A stretch of 64,000 bases of DNA from contig JADKBK010000042.1 of the NCBI GenBank assembly GCA_016715075.1, positions 186,001 through 250,000 of the forward strand. Direction: 5' to 3'. The DNA is from Bacteroidales bacterium. GTDB lineage: Bacteria; Bacteroidota; Bacteroidia; Bacteroidales; VadinHA17. The notes under the pieces are model-generated. The model was not told the origin of the DNA. It worked only from the letters and a program-made list of their open reading frames with translations, and did no database searches. The stretch's first letter is position 1. Each line of letters starts with the position of its first letter. Position numbers and translations under genes: made by a program. Shown piece by piece: positions 56,464-64,000 of this stretch.

Positions 56464-58659
56464 CTATTTAATCCAATCCCCAAAAAGAGCATTCGGATCA
56501 TCGTAATCCGTCAGTGAGAATATCATAAGATTTCCTTCAGCGTTTTTGTTTCTATACCCATTCCTTACAACTTCAAGATCATCATTGATAGCGGCGCTGT
56601 CATCTGTTTTTCCATACCCGTCAGTAACACCTGCCATCATGAGCTTTCTGGGTGCGAGAGCAGCTTCAATATCAGGAATGTCAAATGCCTTTAAAGCACC
56701 GGGTACAACTCCTGGTATAAAAGATGAACTGTAATAGTGGTTTTTTACTATTGATAGATATGATGAATAGGGTTGAATAAGTGCTATTCTGGTTATTGAC
56801 TGATCAAAGGCTGCCGCATGGATGAGAACCGGCGCCATCTCCTTTATTGATACAGCAGAAACCTCGTTCACTTTACCGTCCCTTTTCAGTATCCCGGTAA
56901 GCTTGACAACATCTGCGGCCCTTATCCCGACTATACTTCTTCCGATCAGGATTGAGGCGTACCAAAGATTATGCGATCCGCCTTCGATGTATGCATCACC
57001 CCGGAAAACTCCTGGCCCCATTTCCCCTGCTCCGACAATATCGGGAGCCAGAACCGTAAAGCCTTGTCTGACAAACCATTCCATCTCTCCTCCTTCTGCA
57101 GCCACTGCCGCTTTACCACCAGGGTGAAGGATTATAACTGCTTTAGAAGATCCGCCGGAAGGCTTCATGAGGAGGTATGGAATAATATAGTTACCCTCCC
57201 CTTTCACAAAGTATTTTTCAATACAATATCCTTCCTTCTGGTAGCGTCCCGAAAAAACAGGATTATCATTTACGGCAGGTTCATGGTAGCCTGAAAGTAT
57301 TTTTGCTGCTGTAAGAACATCCTGATCCTGCCTTTCAGAGGCGGACCTTGCAGCTTTCAAATTCAGTTCCAGTTTTTCAGCCTCTTTCCTGTTAAGGCTG
57401 TATACCGTCTCACCTCCGAGAGATGTTGAAACCTGCCCTGTTGGGGTAACCCTCATTTCATCTGTTGTCAGAATTTTAACTGACTCATCCTGAGAATTGC
57501 CCGGGTTTTTCAGATGTTCCTGGAAGAAGGAGTACATTGCCTCCCTGTTTTTCTTTGTCGAAGCATGCGGATAATCATCCTCAACCCTTCCGAAATTTCG
57601 TTCCATGCCATATGATTTATAAATCAGTGAGACCTCCTTCTCAGTCTCCATTGCTCCCTGGATGCTGAACATATCCCTTGTGGTGGTTATCATCAATGCG
57701 GGCTTTGGAGCTCTCACAGCCAACAGATCACCATGATCTATTCCCCTGGAGATTTCATTGAAAAGATTCTGTTCGGCATCCTGATTGCCAATGGTCTGAA
57801 GGAGTCTGGTAAAATTTGTAATGTAACATTCCGGTGCTGCTGCATAAATTCGTTGGTCCATTGCGGCAATATAAGCAGATTGGGTTCCTCCCCCGGAACG
57901 TCCGGTAATTCCGATTCTTTCGGGATCAACCTCTTTACGGGTAAGAAGATAATCGACAGCCCTGATTCCATCCCAGATCATATAACGGGCTTCGGAACTT
58001 CCGGTAATAAAGGCCTGAGTTCCAGGATAAGAGTGTTCGGTGGTCGGGCCTCCAACAATTGATTTTCCGGATTTGGGATCATAGTACTCAAGCCTTTCTC
58101 CTTGTCCCACCGGATCGAAGGCAAAAACGATGAAACCCTTTCTGACAAGGTTGAGTATTACATGCTGATAAACTTCACCCCTGTAACCATCGGCAGCATG
58201 ACCGCTGCAATAGATTATTACCGGGAATTTTTTGTTTTTTTTAACTCCACGCGGAATGAATAATGATGATGTTACTGTGAAACCCGGCTGGGATTCGAAC
58301 ACTATATGTTCGATCCTGAATGTATCTCTCTCAATTGTCCTTAGGATTCTGGCATTCAATGGTGTCTTTTCAGGAAAGGGACCAACAATTTCCAGTAAAG
58401 TTGCTCCCAGAACCTTCTGTCTTTGCTGCCACTCAGTGAGAGAGCTGATCCGGCTGATCTCTTTACTGCGTATTGACAACATATCGAAGGCCTGTCCGGC
58501 AATATAATGATACAGCGAGTTAGGTGCATCAGTGTACTGAAGCCAGTTTTCACCCAGTATTTCATAATCATTCTGACCCTTCAATGCTGAACCTGAAAGA
58601 ACAAGCATCAGACAAAGTGTGAAAAGTCTTTGACTTAAAGACCAGTATATTTTTATCAT
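56464..58659 (-). CDS. Tandem alpha/beta-hydrolase esterase, exported (acetyl-xylan-esterase-like)
   Basis: 731 residues; signal peptide ends ALKGQ. The first hydrolase domain (about 80-390) has PVIIYCSGHAADGYRG, FAFDPVGQGERLEYYD and IGITGRSGGGTQSAY with the nucleophile Ser in G-R-S-G-G, plus a His in DDYPHAST. The second domain (about 470-720) repeats the fold (VIILHPGGKAAV, VLAPDIVGAGEMG), but at the nucleophile elbow it reads SAVSIKEMAPVL without the glycines, so this half is probably not catalytic. Such proteins often remove acetyl groups from polysaccharides. It is followed in the same direction by the M14 gene, and preceded by GH43 (46 bases). Confidence 0.8.
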   Translation of the reverse strand: MIKIYWSLSQRLFTLCLMLVLSGSALKGQNDYEILGENWLQYTDAPNSLYHYIAGQAFDMLSIRSKEISRISSLTEWQQRQKVLGATLLEIVGPFPEKTPLNARILRTIERDTFRIEHIVFESQPGFTVTSSLFIPRGVKKNKKFPVIIYCSGHAADGYRGEVYQHVILNLVRKGFIVFAFDPVGQGERLEYYDPKSGKSIVGGPTTEHSYPGTQAFITGSSEARYMIWDGIRAVDYLLTRKEVDPERIGITGRSGGGTQSAYIAAMDQRIYAAAPECYITNFTRLLQTIGNQDAEQNLFNEISRGIDHGDLLAVRAPKPALMITTTRDMFSIQGAMETEKEVSLIYKSYGMERNFGRVEDDYPHASTKKNREAMYSFFQEHLKNPGNSQDESVKILTTDEMRVTPTGQVSTSLGGETVYSLNRKEAEKLELNLKAARSASERQDQDVLTAAKILSGYHEPAVNDNPVFSGRYQKEGYCIEKYFVKGEGNYIIPYLLMKPSGGSSKAVIILHPGGKAAVAAEGGEMEWFVRQGFTVLAPDIVGAGEMGPGVFRGDAYIEGGSHNLWYASILIGRSIVGIRAADVVKLTGILKRDGKVNEVSAVSIKEMAPVLIHAAAFDQSITRIALIQPYSSYLSIVKNHYYSSSFIPGVVPGALKAFDIPDIEAALAPRKLMMAGVTDGYGKTDDSAAINDDLEVVRNGYRNKNAEGNLMIFSLTDYDDPNALFGDWIK

Positions 58660-58704
58660 GTTATTGTATCTGTGTTTTTTAAAATATCAGTATTATTCTG
58701 AAAA

Positions 58705-60024
58705 TCAGTTAAAAATGAATGAATCCAGACAAAATGAATCTTCGGTATCTCCTTTGAATCTGAACCATAAAGAGTGAATCCCTGACACTTTTTTGATCAC
58801 ACAAGAATATGATCTGGCGCTTTTTGCCTCACCGTCTGCAGGTATAATAAGGCTTCCGATTGAGGGACTCCAGGAATTATCGAGAGCTATATCAATAATC
58901 ACCTCCTTTTTACCGGGTATTGCATTCACATGTAAAGTTCCTGATTCCGACTTGAAATCAAGATATTTATATGCAGCAACATCACCATTTCTGATGTCTG
59001 TTAACGCTTCATTATTATCTGAGATTCTTGCTATCCTCACATTACCATAAAGCAGACAGGCCCTGGCAGCATCAATTTCGATATCAGACTTCAAAGGGAG
59101 TGCTGCTCCCTGGCTGGTCATCTCAACTTCATTGATACTGCCATCTCCGTTAAAGAATATAGGCTCAATACAGGCTTTTCTCATTGTGTTTGAGCCATGT
59201 GTTGAACGATGATAAAAGACATACCAGTTTCCGTTAAATTGTGCAATTGAGCCATGGTTATTCCAGCATCCCGGATCACAATGATCATTATCAATAATAA
59301 CTCCTCCATACCTGAATGGTCCCATGGGTTTCATACTGGTTGCATAACCAATGCAGGTTGGCCTCCCGGCACGGCCCATGTGTGCATAAATAAAGTAGTA
59401 AATACCATTTCGTTTAACCATATATCCGCCTTCATGGAAAAAATGCTCTTTCTCAGTAACAATATTTGTTTTAATTGTTGAAGAGTCAATCTCAGTCATG
59501 TCTGATTTAAGCTTTGCCATTTTCGCCGAGAACTGTCCCCATATATAATAAGCCTGACCATCATCATCAATAAAGACGCACGGATCAATTTCATTATATC
59601 CTGATAACCTGATATTCTTACCGTTAATGAATGGTCCGGTTGGCTCCTTACTTACGGCAACTCCTTCTGTTGCGCTGTTGTTTGCAAGACAGTAATACAT
59701 ATAATATGATCCGTTGGCGTACTGACAATCAGGAGCATACAAATTATCATCAGAGTATCGGACCTCATCACCCGGCCCCTTGCTTGAGAATCGGTTTTTG
59801 TAGATTGTCCAGATATTCAGATCAGAAGAGGATAAAATATCATGCGACCATGAACAGTAATAAACCGGACTTTCGTCCCTTGATCCATAAACATACATTT
59901 TTCCGTCCTTCCATTGATGAGCTGAAGGGTCAGCCAGATACACACCAGGCTGCACAATAGGGTTCTGAGCAGCCATTGCAGTCATTATAAATAAAAAACT
60001 GACAGAGAGAATAGCATTTTTCAT
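58705..60024 (-). CDS. GH43 family glycosidase with CBM6-like C domain, exported
   Basis: About 439 residues from the ATG at 60024 (MKNAILSVSF); another ATG lies two codons upstream. Signal ends MAAQ. The five-bladed GH43 propeller has VYLADPSAHQW (base Asp), NEIDPCVFIDDDGQAYYIWG (pKa-modulating Asp) and HFFHEGGYMVKRNGIYYF (acid Glu). WNNHGSIAQFNGNWYVFYH is the usual blade 5 sequence. From about residue 315 to the end a CBM6-like jelly roll follows. GH43 enzymes release arabinose, xylose or galactose. The gene lies between the esterase and the DUF4380 gene on the same strand. Confidence 0.92.
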   Translation of the reverse strand: MKNAILSVSFLFIMTAMAAQNPIVQPGVYLADPSAHQWKDGKMYVYGSRDESPVYYCSWSHDILSSSDLNIWTIYKNRFSSKGPGDEVRYSDDNLYAPDCQYANGSYYMYYCLANNSATEGVAVSKEPTGPFINGKNIRLSGYNEIDPCVFIDDDGQAYYIWGQFSAKMAKLKSDMTEIDSSTIKTNIVTEKEHFFHEGGYMVKRNGIYYFIYAHMGRAGRPTCIGYATSMKPMGPFRYGGVIIDNDHCDPGCWNNHGSIAQFNGNWYVFYHRSTHGSNTMRKACIEPIFFNGDGSINEVEMTSQGAALPLKSDIEIDAARACLLYGNVRIARISDNNEALTDIRNGDVAAYKYLDFKSESGTLHVNAIPGKKEVIIDIALDNSWSPSIGSLIIPADGEAKSARSYSCVIKKVSGIHSLWFRFKGDTEDSFCLDSFIFN

Positions 60025-60198
60025 GTACATTTCTATTTTTAAACAAACCTGATGTCAACCCGGGATTCCCGTCCGCATAAGCTGCATTCTATATTAGCAG
60101 CGGTTACAGGGGAGTACCGGATCTGGCATAATTAAATATCCTCCCTTTTACAACGGAATATTTAAAAATAGCATTTTTTCGCGCTCATGTCAAATAAA

Positions 60199-61113
60199 TC
60201 ACCTGATAAAAGCGCTGATAAAAGGCAGAATATGATCGTCCACAGCGCTATCTGTTTCAACATCAGGCCGATTATCAAGAGTAACGAAATACCAATCTTC
60301 AGTATGTTCAACTGATTCAGACGGGAGTATTTTAGAAAGGGGGCCAAGAGTCTCAACCTCCAGGAGAGATTCATTGACATATACTTCGTTATTGGAACCA
60401 TAATCAGGGTATACGGCATCGGTGTCAAATCCAAACCGTTTGATCATAATCGTATCATCAAGCAGGCAGGCTGACCAACCCTGTTTGTTCAGAATGCCGA
60501 TTTTTTGTTCAGACGGGATGGATGGATCATGTTTCAACAGGATATATTTATTTCCCCATGTCCATCTTTTATCATTCATATGAGTATAATTCCACAGAAC
60601 GACAGGTCTGGCAGGCAGGAGGTCTTCTGCGGGATCGATATAGGGTTCCTGGGGCAGGATTGCCGTGGACCCGGCAGCGTGGGCAGTTATAGCCCATGGT
60701 GATGTCTCAATGGCCCAGAGGTTGCTATTTATAAGGCGATGAACGATTTTTACATGGTTTATTTCTGAATCAAGTGTTATATCCATTTCCTTTTGAATAC
60801 CAGTGGTAGTTTCGGTATTTTGACGAAGTCTAAGTGTTTTTCCATTCCAGTTGTATTCAACACTGCTATTATCCGGGGAATAAGATCTGGGTGCTGCCTC
60901 AGGAGAATGCCAAAGGCGGTGACCGCCATAGATATGCCATTGATTTCCGCCTGTTTTCCCTTTTTCAACATCAGAAATATGAAACAGGTTCTGCTTATTT
61001 TTGAAACCACATCGTATAATTCGTGGACCAACATCAGTTGTGATTACAAGTTCTATCTCACTATTAAATAGTCTGAGGCAATTTGACCAACCTTCAAAAC
61101 ATATTCTTTCCAT
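60199..61113 (-). CDS. DUF4380-like, aldose-epimerase-fold protein
   Basis: 304 residues with no signal peptide, starting at 61113 with an overlap of one base (TAATG) with the stop of the previous gene, so translation is coupled. The body is a galactose-mutarotase-like beta-sandwich: ELVITTDVGPRIIRCGF, WHIYGGHRLWHSPE, SPWAITAHAAGSTAILP and NNEVYVNESLLEVETLGP fit the DUF4380 pattern. Residues of the epimerase active site cannot be confirmed. It probably binds or modifies a sugar in the cytoplasm, if the lack of a signal is correct. It comes straight after the DUF4832 gene. Confidence 0.75.
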   Translation of the reverse strand: MERICFEGWSNCLRLFNSEIELVITTDVGPRIIRCGFKNKQNLFHISDVEKGKTGGNQWHIYGGHRLWHSPEAAPRSYSPDNSSVEYNWNGKTLRLRQNTETTTGIQKEMDITLDSEINHVKIVHRLINSNLWAIETSPWAITAHAAGSTAILPQEPYIDPAEDLLPARPVVLWNYTHMNDKRWTWGNKYILLKHDPSIPSEQKIGILNKQGWSACLLDDTIMIKRFGFDTDAVYPDYGSNNEVYVNESLLEVETLGPLSKILPSESVEHTEDWYFVTLDNRPDVETDSAVDDHILPFISAFIR

Positions 61114-62600
61114 TATTTTACACTTATTTCACCAAGTTTATACCAGCCGGATTCGATTTCACGCGTTTTATTTATTGCCAGTTCAATGATTCTGCCATCA
61201 TGAAATTCGCATCCATCGCGCATACCAATCAATATATCATATCTCCCGGTGATAACAGTATTATCAGGATTGATGACACACTGTTCGGCTACAATCTCGC
61301 CAGGCTGCCATGCAAGGTTATCAGATTCAGCTAGTTCCTGAACAAATGCCAGACCACTACTTTTATTTATCAATTTCAAAAAGAGTTTAAATTTATGATA
61401 TGCCGGAGCAACACCATGGTTTTCCCAGGTTAGTCTTATATAATTTCTGCCTGTTCCAGGACGTATAGTATCAGGCAGTAATGCAAATTTCGGAAAATAC
61501 CAATACCCGCAAATGTTTGCCAGCCGGCCTGCCAGCTCTTTATTATCCTTAAGCCATTCACGGGGATAATAATGAAAACCAACGATTGTTGCGTGTGTTT
61601 CGCGGATGGCTTTCTCCAAACCTGATCCGCCGGACCACAACTGAGACTGAACAACTGCTCCATAGTGATCTGACTCCAGAACAACAGGAATATTTTTATA
61701 AACTTTGCTGTATAATTCCGGAGTACGTATACAGGATGGACCAAATCCGAGAGTTCTGTACCATTCCACATTGGCACTGTCATCCCGGAATCCGATGCCA
61801 CTCTTAAGACAGTAATGGTATATTTCGTAATCTGCACCATCATCTGTATTTCTCTGACCTATAAAATCATCGCTTATAATCAGTATTGAGTGGTTGTAAC
61901 ATCGCTTAAATATGTCAATATGCTTCTTTACAACATCCACGGGAATATCATCCCAGCCTGAGTAGGCGGTATGTCCTTCGCCCCACTCGCCTATACTTCC
62001 TATATCGATGTATTCCACCCAGGGTTTTCCATCATAACGGGCGGCAAACGCCTTATGGAAATTCTCAAGTTTTTCCAGAAAAACAGGATCATTGTAATCC
62101 GGTGCCCAGGCTTCAATTTCAAGATCAGGGTGTTTTATGAACTTCCCTTTAGCGCCGGCTTTTCTCACCCATTCCGGGGTAGCGTAAACAATCTCTGTCT
62201 CTTTACAAGTTATCCGAAACGATATTGTATGACCCCACAAGACCCATCTATTGATGATGGAATCTATTAAATTCCAGTTAAACACTCCTTCTTCCGGTTC
62301 AAGGTAGCTCCATGCAAGCCTCAGGTAAATGTCGTTAAGACATGGGAAATCCGACAGAGAATCAGTTGTGTCCATCCTATTGCCATAATCACCTATGCCA
62401 TTATCGTAATAATGAAAACACCAACCCTTATGCGGATTATTACAGACTCTGGAACTATCCCAATAATGTTCCAGGTTGAAAAAAACACGATTTTTGTAAC
62501 TACCCCTTCCTTCCTCCGGATTGGTACCTGCAGCCTGTCCCCACAAATCAGGAGAGACTGTGCTTATGGCAAGAAAAAATAAGAATACTATTCTGTTCAT
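61113..62600 (-). CDS. DUF4832/GH42-like TIM-barrel protein, exported
   Basis: 495 residues; Sec signal ends DLWGQ near residue 22. After NPHKGWCFHYYDNG, the barrel has DIYLRLAWSYLEPEEGVFNW, FRITCKE, YIDIGSIGEWGEGH and VVLESDHYG; the Glu in GEWGEG and the Glu in LESDH are candidate acid/base and nucleophile. The C-terminal part (about 390-490) is a DUF4832 beta-sandwich (YIRLTWENHGVAPAYHKF). It resembles GH42 and related clan-A enzymes, but no named family is certain. The ATG of DUF4380 overlaps its stop; the M24 gene lies 68 bases upstream. Confidence 0.75.
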   Translation of the reverse strand: MNRIVFLFFLAISTVSPDLWGQAAGTNPEEGRGSYKNRVFFNLEHYWDSSRVCNNPHKGWCFHYYDNGIGDYGNRMDTTDSLSDFPCLNDIYLRLAWSYLEPEEGVFNWNLIDSIINRWVLWGHTISFRITCKETEIVYATPEWVRKAGAKGKFIKHPDLEIEAWAPDYNDPVFLEKLENFHKAFAARYDGKPWVEYIDIGSIGEWGEGHTAYSGWDDIPVDVVKKHIDIFKRCYNHSILIISDDFIGQRNTDDGADYEIYHYCLKSGIGFRDDSANVEWYRTLGFGPSCIRTPELYSKVYKNIPVVLESDHYGAVVQSQLWSGGSGLEKAIRETHATIVGFHYYPREWLKDNKELAGRLANICGYWYFPKFALLPDTIRPGTGRNYIRLTWENHGVAPAYHKFKLFLKLINKSSGLAFVQELAESDNLAWQPGEIVAEQCVINPDNTVITGRYDILIGMRDGCEFHDGRIIELAINKTREIESGWYKLGEISVK

Positions 62601-62668
62601 CTTCCTTTATTTGGAAAAAATTTGAATGATATTACCAGTAAAAATATCTTATGATTGAGTATGAAGAA

Positions 62669-63808
62669 TTAAGAATTATTCTGAATACAATGTTGGAATT
62701 CCGTGAGCAGTTCGCAGCCTGATTTTGTAACAACAACCATATGCTCAAGTCTGATCCCGTAATCATTTGTATAGATCGCCGGCTCAAGGGCTATAACCAT
62801 TCCTTCCGCAATCTCCAGATCGTTGTATGGAGTTATCCTTGGCTCTTCATGATACTTCGTGCCAACTCCATGTCCTCCATGATGAGGAAAGTTTCCTATA
62901 TGGCTGCGCATAAGCTTGTCTATGTCCATTGCCCTGATGCCGGGACGTATGGCATTAATAGCAATTTCGAGTGCTTCTTTAACCAATGCGAAGGTTTTTC
63001 TGTGTTCAGCTGCTGGTTCTCCGATTATCATGGTATTGCATGAATCTCCCCAATAGCCATTGAGGCAAGGGGTAAGATCACTCAGGAGCACATCACCTTC
63101 CATAATTTTCCTGTTTCCTGGCAGACCTCCGCCTGTGCTTGTCCTGGCACCACTTATCAGATCGGCCATCAATGGAACCCTTGTCCCTGCTGATGATTCA
63201 ATATCAAGACGTATCAAATTAAAAAGTTCAAGTTCAGAGATCCCTTGTTTTCCATATTTATGAAGAGCGGTTTGTCCAATATCACAAAGCCTCGCTGCCT
63301 GCCTGATACACTCAATTTCATCATCATCTTTAATTGCTTTAAGATTGGTTATCTCATCAGAAACATCAATCAATGAAATGGCAGGATATTTTGATTGAAG
63401 AAATTGTGAGACAACAAAGGGAAGGGTATCGTGTTCAATACCGATTTGTGCCCCTGTCATCCCTGATTCCTTCAATACCTCATTCAACTTATTGATGAAC
63501 TGATTACTATAATCCAGGGGCTTTTCATGAACATAGCTCTGATATGGCTTAATTGTGAGTGACAATCCATGCTCCTGTTGACTGAGCGACTCATTATCAG
63601 CGATTACCAGACACATAAATTGGTCTGGAATAATAAATAATGCTGCGGGCAATAATTGAAAGGGTGATGTACCTGTTTCAAAATTATAGAAATATCCGCT
63701 CAGCCATTTAACCGCAGAGGGGGAGGTAAACAGGAAAGCATCGGTTTTCAGCGCTTTCTGTAAAGCCTTTAACCTTTCGATCCTGTGAGGATGATGTGGC
63801 AATTTCAT
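62669..63808 (-). CDS. M24 family Xaa-Pro aminopeptidase
   Basis: 379 residues, no signal. An N-terminal creatinase-type domain (about 1-150) is followed by the pita-bread domain. Metal ligands: LLSDLTPCLNGYWGDSCNT (two Asp), PHHGGHGVG (His), ALEPAIY (Glu) and IRLEHMV (Glu). EHDTLPF and KAIKDDDEIECIRQAARL are typical of the family. It removes the N-terminal residue before proline in the cytoplasm. In glycan loci such genes may act on peptide parts of the glycoconjugate. The enolase-superfamily gene upstream ends 6 bases before its start, so the two are one operon. Confidence 0.9.
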   Translation of the reverse strand: MKLPHHPHRIERLKALQKALKTDAFLFTSPSAVKWLSGYFYNFETGTSPFQLLPAALFIIPDQFMCLVIADNESLSQQEHGLSLTIKPYQSYVHEKPLDYSNQFINKLNEVLKESGMTGAQIGIEHDTLPFVVSQFLQSKYPAISLIDVSDEITNLKAIKDDDEIECIRQAARLCDIGQTALHKYGKQGISELELFNLIRLDIESSAGTRVPLMADLISGARTSTGGGLPGNRKIMEGDVLLSDLTPCLNGYWGDSCNTMIIGEPAAEHRKTFALVKEALEIAINAIRPGIRAMDIDKLMRSHIGNFPHHGGHGVGTKYHEEPRITPYNDLEIAEGMVIALEPAIYTNDYGIRLEHMVVVTKSGCELLTEFQHCIQNNS

Positions 63809-63814
63809 TATCGT

Positions 63815-64000
63815 TTATTTGATATTTACACCATATTTTTTAATCACCTCAGGGTTTAATTCAATGCCCAGTCCGGGTTCTGTAGGAACCTTTACGAATC
63901 CATCCTTTTGTACAAATGGCTTAGCAAGTAATTCTTTTCTTATGGCCGATTCTGTAACTGAAAATTCAAGGAATGGTACATTGGGGGTTGCGGCAATAAG
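63815..64000 (-). CDS. Enolase-superfamily (mandelate racemase/sugar-acid dehydratase) protein, C-terminal end, partial
   Basis: 61 residues are visible; the gene continues beyond the right edge. The end reads PNVPFLEFSVTESAIRKELL, KPFVQKDGFVKVPTEPGLGI and a final ELNPEVIKKYGVNIK, which is the C-terminal cap typical of mandelate racemase/galactonate dehydratase-like enzymes (the GLG and the preceding FLE(Y/F)S blocks). These are Mg-dependent dehydratases of sugar acids in the cytoplasm. The catalytic residues are outside the window. It is 6 bases upstream of the M24 gene and would be the first gene seen of the DUF4832/DUF4380 run. Confidence 0.8.
   Translation of the reverse strand, partial: LIAATPNVPFLEFSVTESAIRKELLAKPFVQKDGFVKVPTEPGLGIELNPEVIKKYGVNIK

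Overview
The window looks like a chromosomal stretch of a glycan-degrading member of the Bacteroidota. Evidence: a SusC/SusD pair (21937-27049), many Sec- or lipoprotein-exported glycoside hydrolases, Bacteroidota-type -7 boxes (TAnnTTTG), few Shine-Dalgarno sites, and intergenic repeats built from CACAGAG/CTCTGTG and CCTTTGTGT words. No rRNA, tRNA, CRISPR array, transposase or integrase was found.

Layout. (A) 1-11.4 kb: two paralogous large secreted glycosidase-like proteins (one cut by the left edge, one at 9020-11359), an HGSNAT/NagX-like membrane acyltransferase, a GH20 hexosaminidase, a truncated hydroxypyruvate reductase and a beta-helix glycosidase. (B) 11.4-27 kb, all minus strand: SusC, SusD and a strong terminator, then a second run with a propeller/toroid lipoprotein, an unknown polytopic membrane protein, a metallophosphatase, a second propeller/toroid protein and a GH92 mannosidase. 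(C) 27.4-38.6 kb: a glycerophosphodiesterase joined to the collapsed remains of a GH3 gene, a second GH92, an Asp-box propeller protein, a jelly-roll protein, an amidohydrolase, a CBM9-like protein and a secreted esterase. (D) 38.7-42.9 kb: a compact plus-strand cytoplasmic operon (M20 hydrolase, NAD epimerase, DHDPS/NAL-type aldolase, GNAT). (E) 42.9-51 kb: DUF6807, a Tat-type Gfo/Idh oxidoreductase and DoxX on minus; GH29 fucosidase, a ceramidase-fold protein with an inserted propeller and a FucP-type transporter on plus. (F) 51-64 kb, all minus: DegT aminotransferase, Gfo/Idh oxidoreductase, ceramidase-like protein, M14 carboxypeptidase, tandem alpha/beta-hydrolase esterase, GH43, DUF4380, DUF4832, M24 peptidase and the end of an enolase-superfamily dehydratase.

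Together the genes suggest breakdown of complex glycoconjugates (alpha-mannose, beta-HexNAc, fucose, arabinose/xylose, acyl esters, peptide and possibly sphingolipid parts), uptake by SusCD and a fucose-type MFS carrier, then cytoplasmic sugar oxidation, epimerisation and aldol cleavage. No sensor or sigma regulator is visible.

A notable property of the sequence is repeated one-base frameshifts, mostly in homopolymers. At least seven genes are affected (9020-11359, 23639-27049, 27429-28365, 28514-30903, 36363-38608, 42062-42927, 43930-45519). Each is restored by adding or removing one base. This looks more like uncorrected assembly error than decay, so these are annotated as full-length genes. 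By contrast the GH3 remnant (28276-28472) and the hydroxypyruvate reductase remnant (2067-2378) lack most of their length and appear truly deleted.
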